Source of the DNA: Candidatus Methanoperedens sp.
GTDB lineage: Archaea > Halobacteriota > Methanosarcinia > Methanosarcinales > Methanoperedenaceae
Reading direction: 5' to 3'
Assembly: GCA_026552855.1 (NCBI GenBank)
Contig: JAPMTX010000160.1
Span: 1-34,886, forward strand
Length of the DNA: 34,886 nt
Under the pieces are notes generated by a model. The model did no database searches and had not been told where the DNA came from. It saw nothing but the letters and a program-made list of their open reading frames with translations. This document shows, piece by piece, positions 30,986-34,886 of this stretch. Numbering within the stretch: the stretch's first letter is position 1; each line of letters begins with the position of its first letter. The position numbers were made by a program, and so were the translations under genes.

Positions 30986-31804
30986 ATGGCGCAGAACAAA
31001 AAATTAATATCAATTTTAATAATAATTATCTATTTGGTTTTATTGGTTCCCTATATCATCGCCTCGAACGCCGGGGAATCGGGCGTTGTTATAAGTAATC
31101 AAAGGATGGATAGGAGTTCACTGCCAAGCGATGTCCAGGACCTTCTGATCTATAAGAATGATTCATACAATGTTATTTTAATCGAAGATCCTGTCACGGA
31201 TGTGAGTAAATTAAAAGGGAAGACAGCAAAGGAACGGAAAGTTGTATTATCAAAAGCGACCCAGGATAAAGGAAGTTTCATCAGAGTTGACGATCTAACG
31301 ACCGATATATACGTAACATCATACAGCATCATCGACCAGCCGTTTGAAAAACTCATCATAGGCGATCCTGTGAGCGCTGAGTTTGGAGGGGTAATAGAAA
31401 CGATAAATAGCGAAATGGAGCAGTTGAACAGCTACATCTCAAGCGATATCTTTAATCTCTCTGAAATCGTGGCTGTTTCCAAGGTAGATTTTCTTGCGGG
31501 CGGTCTCCTTGTGGTGCTGGTTCTGACCATCTTATTCCACAGGATGGTCGCACTCTGGAATATACCTGCAATAGCAACGCTCTACTCGTTCCAGTCTTTC
31601 CTTGCAATTGTGGTTTCATTCCTGAATAAGCTGGAGGTAGAGGGAATAAGTCTTATGTTCGGATTTTTATTTATACTTACATTGCCTCTGACGCTATGGA
31701 TGAAAAAGTATGAGGAAACAGAAGAAGGCAGACAAAATATATATAAATTATATTTAAAACATAACAATATTTTATCAAAAATAAAACATAAGTTCGGGAT
31801 GTAA
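30986..31804 (+). CDS. Membrane protein of unknown function
   Basis: The 272-aa protein starts at ATG 30986, with GTGA five nt upstream; a GTG at 30977 overlapping the previous stop would add three residues. It has an N-terminal membrane segment (ILIIIIYLVLLVPYIIA), an external domain of about 140 residues with no known motif, and three further membrane segments in the C-terminal third (about 170-190, 200-215, 225-242). I do not recognise the family. Its place between a surface protein gene and a flippase gene suggests a role in surface assembly or glycan export. Confidence 0.65.
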   Translation: MAQNKKLISILIIIIYLVLLVPYIIASNAGESGVVISNQRMDRSSLPSDVQDLLIYKNDSYNVILIEDPVTDVSKLKGKTAKERKVVLSKATQDKGSFIRVDDLTTDIYVTSYSIIDQPFEKLIIGDPVSAEFGGVIETINSEMEQLNSYISSDIFNLSEIVAVSKVDFLAGGLLVVLVLTILFHRMVALWNIPAIATLYSFQSFLAIVVSFLNKLEVEGISLMFGFLFILTLPLTLWMKKYEETEEGRQNIYKLYLKHNNILSKIKHKFGM

Positions 31805-31818
31805 ATAAGAGCGCGGCG

Positions 31819-33333
31819 GTGGGAAATACGAGCGAATCGTTAGGGAAAATAGCAAAGGGTGCTGCTATTGCGTTTGTTGGGATGCTTGCCTTTACTTTTT
31901 TTGAGTTCGTCACAAGGGTGATCATTGCCAGGTATGCGACCCAGGGCGAATACGGTGCTTTCAGCATCGGGTTTGCTTTACTGAACATCTTTGTCATGAT
32001 ATCCTGTCTGGGGTTACAGGGAGGAGCCACGCGGTGCATTGCATATTTCAGAGGGAAGGGGGAGGATGAAAAAGTCGCAGGGATTGTATATTCGTCTTTG
32101 CAGCTTTCAGTTGTAGCAGGATTGTTTTTCTTTCTGGTTGTTTTCGTTTCATCTGACTTTCTAAACGAGATATTCCATCTGGAGCAATCGACGGTTTTAA
32201 AACTGTTTGCGGTAGCAATCCCGTTTCTCACTGTCATCGAAATTCTATCGTATATCTTCATTGGATTTAATAGAATAAAAGAAAAGGTATTTTTTAGGGA
32301 CATCCTGATGTATCTGTTAAGAGTTTCATGCATCGTATTTGCTTTTATTTTGGGATTCGGTTTTCTCGGAATGATGTATGCGTATCTACTTCCGACCGTG
32401 ATCGTTGCCGTTGTTTTTGCAGGCTATGCGGTTAAGAAGTTATCTATACAATTAAAAGATAATGTAGTAATAAGAAAAAAATTGTTCCGTTTTTCTATAC
32501 CATTACTCGTCACATTCCTCTCCACTGTGATAATCATAAGAGCGGATACGCTGATGCTTGGATACTTCAAAACTTCTGAAATCGTTGGTTTATATAACAC
32601 TGCTGTCCCCATCGCACAGCTTCTTCCTATTTTCCTTACTTCCATGGGTTTTATATATGTCCCTATTTCTTCGCAGTTGTATTCAAAAAATCTTGTTGAA
32701 GAGATGAGGAGAAATTACGCAGTATTAACAAAATGGGTCCTGATGGCTACGCTTCCTTTTTTCTTCACGATATTTCTCTTTCCAGAAGCTGTGCTAACTA
32801 TTATTTTTGGTCCTTCTTATGAGCATGCAGGTAGTGCATTGCGAATACTTTTGCTCGGTGCATTAGTTCAGGTGCTCACTGGGCCTAATGCCTTAACGCT
32901 GGTTGTAGCCGGAAAGACTAAACTTAACATGGTGGATGATTTGATTGGTCTGATAGTGAACATCTCTCTGAATTTCTTCCTCATACCAACAATGGGTATT
33001 ACTGGCGCTGCCATAGCATCTTCAATATCGCTTATCACAATAAATGTGTTAAAATCCACTCAAATTTTCTGGCTGCATAAGATACATCCGTTCACCTTAA
33101 ATTTTATAAAATCTATAGCAACATCAACTGTATTTATATCTGTTATATATCTGCTCTTTGTAAGTTTATCCAGCACTTCGATAACGATCTGGATGTTAAT
33201 CATATTCTTCTTTTTGTTCTTAACTGTACAAGTCGCAGGTTTAATCATTACAAAGAGTTTTGACAAAGAAGATATAATATTGCTTCAGGAAGCGAAAAAA
33301 ATTTTAAATAAGAATGTGAACTCCCCTGTTTGA
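31819..33333 (+). CDS. Polysaccharide-type flippase (MOP superfamily, Wzx-like)
   Basis: This 504-aa protein has about 14 membrane segments and the N-terminal motif VIIARYATQGEYGAFSIGFA of the same family as the flippase at 21830, but longer and not closely similar. It starts at GTG 31819, 14 nt after the previous gene; no ATG is available nearby and the first membrane helix begins soon after. It probably exports lipid-linked glycan units. The adjoining convergent gene (33364) is a phosphodiesterase-like enzyme often found with such transporters. Confidence 0.87.
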   Translation: MGNTSESLGKIAKGAAIAFVGMLAFTFFEFVTRVIIARYATQGEYGAFSIGFALLNIFVMISCLGLQGGATRCIAYFRGKGEDEKVAGIVYSSLQLSVVAGLFFFLVVFVSSDFLNEIFHLEQSTVLKLFAVAIPFLTVIEILSYIFIGFNRIKEKVFFRDILMYLLRVSCIVFAFILGFGFLGMMYAYLLPTVIVAVVFAGYAVKKLSIQLKDNVVIRKKLFRFSIPLLVTFLSTVIIIRADTLMLGYFKTSEIVGLYNTAVPIAQLLPIFLTSMGFIYVPISSQLYSKNLVEEMRRNYAVLTKWVLMATLPFFFTIFLFPEAVLTIIFGPSYEHAGSALRILLLGALVQVLTGPNALTLVVAGKTKLNMVDDLIGLIVNISLNFFLIPTMGITGAAIASSISLITINVLKSTQIFWLHKIHPFTLNFIKSIATSTVFISVIYLLFVSLSSTSITIWMLIIFFFLFLTVQVAGLIITKSFDKEDIILLQEAKKILNKNVNSPV

Positions 33334-33350
33334 AAAACTCTTTGTTTTTG
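33334..33350 (+). terminator. T-run after the flippase gene
   Basis: CTCTTTGTTTTTG follows the stop by a few nucleotides and lies between two convergent genes. It is a plausible archaeal T-rich terminator. Confidence 0.35.
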
Positions 33351-33363
33351 CTCGAATTTAATT

Positions 33364-34878
33364 CTATATCTTACCAAGCCGTTTCAATGTTGTTATTCTA
33401 TTTTTAATTCTCTCTCTATCATCGGCTTCGTTATATCTTATCTCCCTTTTCATTACTTGCGAATCGACCTTAAAAATCTCCTTTAAAACTCTTCCATCCA
33501 TATCTTTAGGAACTGGTATACCGAACATATGCAAAATCGTTGGCGCTACATCCCATATCTTCGCATTTATCTCAATGTTTTCCTTTATATCCGGTCCCCA
33601 AGCAATGAAAGTTCCATTGATCCTGTGTGATCCACCCTGCCATTCTACGAATTCGCTACCATAGCCAACTTTTGCAGTTATAGAGTTCACATAATCATCC
33701 GTATCGAGGATGATATCCGGTGCCAGATTTAAATATTTCCCACGATACACTTCTTCTCTTCTGTATGCCTTCACAGATATCTTTTCCAAGCCATCTATGA
33801 TTTCATCTCTCAATTTTTCATAATCTTCTTCTTTAACGATTCCCTGCGGCTCCCTGCCGGCTAAATTTATGTAAATAGTACCCCATGTAGCATAACTAAA
33901 AGCCTTCGTTCTATCCCACTGTATAGGAGTTCTTCCGGTCTGCTGGGTTACACTTCGATACAGGTGCCTTGTAAAAGAAAAGTTCAATAACGGGGTCAGA
34001 AATTTCAAGAGGATGGGCTTTCTAAGGATTGATACCATTGCCTTGATAGTGTTAAGTGTTGGTATCCTTTTTATTTCTAAGAGACCCTTATTTATCAGAT
34101 ATTCATTTACAAGGAAGGCTTTCTTATTTGGCCCAAAACCATGATCCGATACTATGAATATATTGGGCTTTTCACCTCCCTCCTCGATTTTATTGATTAT
34201 CTGCTTTAATTTATTATCTATATTTTGATAATGACTCAAAAGAATGTCTTTTTTATCCCAGAACTGATGCTGTACCCGGTCCAATTCTGTAAAGACGAAA
34301 AAACCAAAATCCCAGGGCTTGTCCAGGAATTTAAAAAGGACTTTGCAATGTTTCTCGGTTATCTCCTTGTGCCTTCTTGAAAATTCTTTATCATTAAGGC
34401 TTCCAAAAATATCTGGATCAGTCATATCCATTTCATAATTTAAATTTTGTAACTCTTCTCCCAATTCTTTCGGATAAGTCAATTTATCTTCATTTGTGCA
34501 CAGGCTCCCGGCGACCATATGCCCATTGATCCTGTATGCGCTAAGAATGTTTGGTGCGTTTAAGATAAAAACTTTGCTTCCGTTGTCGCTTAAGATATCC
34601 CATATATCTTCCTCTTTCTCAACCGTCTGGGAATATACCCTGAAGTCATAACTTCCAGAAGCTTTCTGTATAAAGCTAAAGCAGCCTATCCTGCCCGGGT
34701 TCTTACCAGTTGCAAGGCTGTTCCACGCGGGAATTGTAATCGCCGGTCTGGTGCTTTCCAGATTACCACAACAACTTTCAGACATTAACTTCTGAAACAT
34801 TGGCAGTTTACCTTCACGTGCCCAGGGTTTTATCAAATCCAGTGTTGCGCCATCCAGGCCTATTACTAGAACTTTCAT
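33364..34878 (-). CDS. Type I phosphodiesterase/AP-superfamily hydrolase
   Basis: This 504-aa protein has the alkaline-phosphatase-superfamily metal residues: Asp9 (VIGLDGATL), the nucleophile Thr48 in AITIPAWNSLATG, D200/H204 (ELDRVQHQFW), D245/H246 (VSDHGFGP) and H418 (GGSHRING). The size is normal for the archaeal and bacterial phosphodiesterase/nucleotide pyrophosphatase group that is common in surface-glycan clusters. It has no signal peptide or membrane segment. The C-terminus (RIKNRITTLKRLGKI) resembles the tails of products in the sulfate operon. The gene is complete, with its ATG eight nt from the window end; its upstream region is not seen. Confidence 0.85.
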   Translation of the reverse strand: MKVLVIGLDGATLDLIKPWAREGKLPMFQKLMSESCCGNLESTRPAITIPAWNSLATGKNPGRIGCFSFIQKASGSYDFRVYSQTVEKEEDIWDILSDNGSKVFILNAPNILSAYRINGHMVAGSLCTNEDKLTYPKELGEELQNLNYEMDMTDPDIFGSLNDKEFSRRHKEITEKHCKVLFKFLDKPWDFGFFVFTELDRVQHQFWDKKDILLSHYQNIDNKLKQIINKIEEGGEKPNIFIVSDHGFGPNKKAFLVNEYLINKGLLEIKRIPTLNTIKAMVSILRKPILLKFLTPLLNFSFTRHLYRSVTQQTGRTPIQWDRTKAFSYATWGTIYINLAGREPQGIVKEEDYEKLRDEIIDGLEKISVKAYRREEVYRGKYLNLAPDIILDTDDYVNSITAKVGYGSEFVEWQGGSHRINGTFIAWGPDIKENIEINAKIWDVAPTILHMFGIPVPKDMDGRVLKEIFKVDSQVMKREIRYNEADDRERIKNRITTLKRLGKI

Positions 34879-34886
34879 TGCGTAGT

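Overview
The window is archaeal, from a euryarchaeon. The evidence is eukaryote-like ribosomal proteins (L37e, L39e, L31e), initiation factor aIF6, an Lsm protein, archaeal SepF, ZPR1, a pyruvoyl arginine decarboxylase, and TATA boxes 25-32 nt upstream of several start codons (leaderless transcripts) mixed with GGTGA/GGAG-type ribosome sites inside operons. Gene content and style (COG1361 surface proteins, UPF0210 plus ACT pair, many bacterial-type signalling genes) suggest Methanosarcinales, possibly a Methanoperedens-like methanotroph; this is inference. I see no tRNA, rRNA, CRISPR array, insertion sequence or replication origin.

Layout. 1-7300 is mostly housekeeping: the start of an arginine decarboxylase gene (minus), a secreted unknown (plus), a three-gene minus-strand operon matching the archaeal vesiculating GTPase system ArvA-ArvB-ArvC (formerly OapA/B/C), a nucleotidyltransferase with a shortened HEPN partner, then purF, L37e and Lsm (minus) diverging from a PUA protein, SepF, ZPR1 and a 40-aa ORF (plus). 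7175-12806 holds a 45-aa ORF, a PurS-PurL fusion, a ribbon-helix-helix (RHH) regulator with two candidate operators, and a zinc-ribbon methyltransferase-like protein. 12862-16397 is a bacterial-looking sensory operon (small remnant ORF, solute-binding protein, hybrid histidine kinase) with no permease. 16678-17786 is the L39e-L31e-aIF6 operon, where aIF6 seems to start at AUU. 17893-21761 carries a Kef-type antiporter, a small ORF lacking a normal start, and the UPF0210/ACT pair.

23178-27231 is the most interesting part: a tight six-gene plus-strand operon of RHH protein, CysD-like ATP sulfurylase subunit, TauE/SafE-type permease, CysN GTPase, a compact alkaline-phosphatase-superfamily enzyme and a second RHH protein. 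The CysD-like protein carries APS-reductase-like CC and CxxC cysteines. Four of the six products carry a similar LGY-containing peptide, and a perfect 12-bp inverted repeat lies at the predicted transcription start. It looks like a self-regulated module that imports and activates sulfate, with no APS kinase or reductase alongside.

21830-23053 and 27247-34878 are cell-surface genes: two polysaccharide-type flippases, a secreted subtilase, a secreted amidotransferase-fold protein, a COG1361 surface protein with a membrane partner, and a large phosphodiesterase-like protein. Their position on both sides of the sulfate-activation operon raises the possibility that activated sulfate is used on surface glycans, as an alternative to sulfur assimilation.
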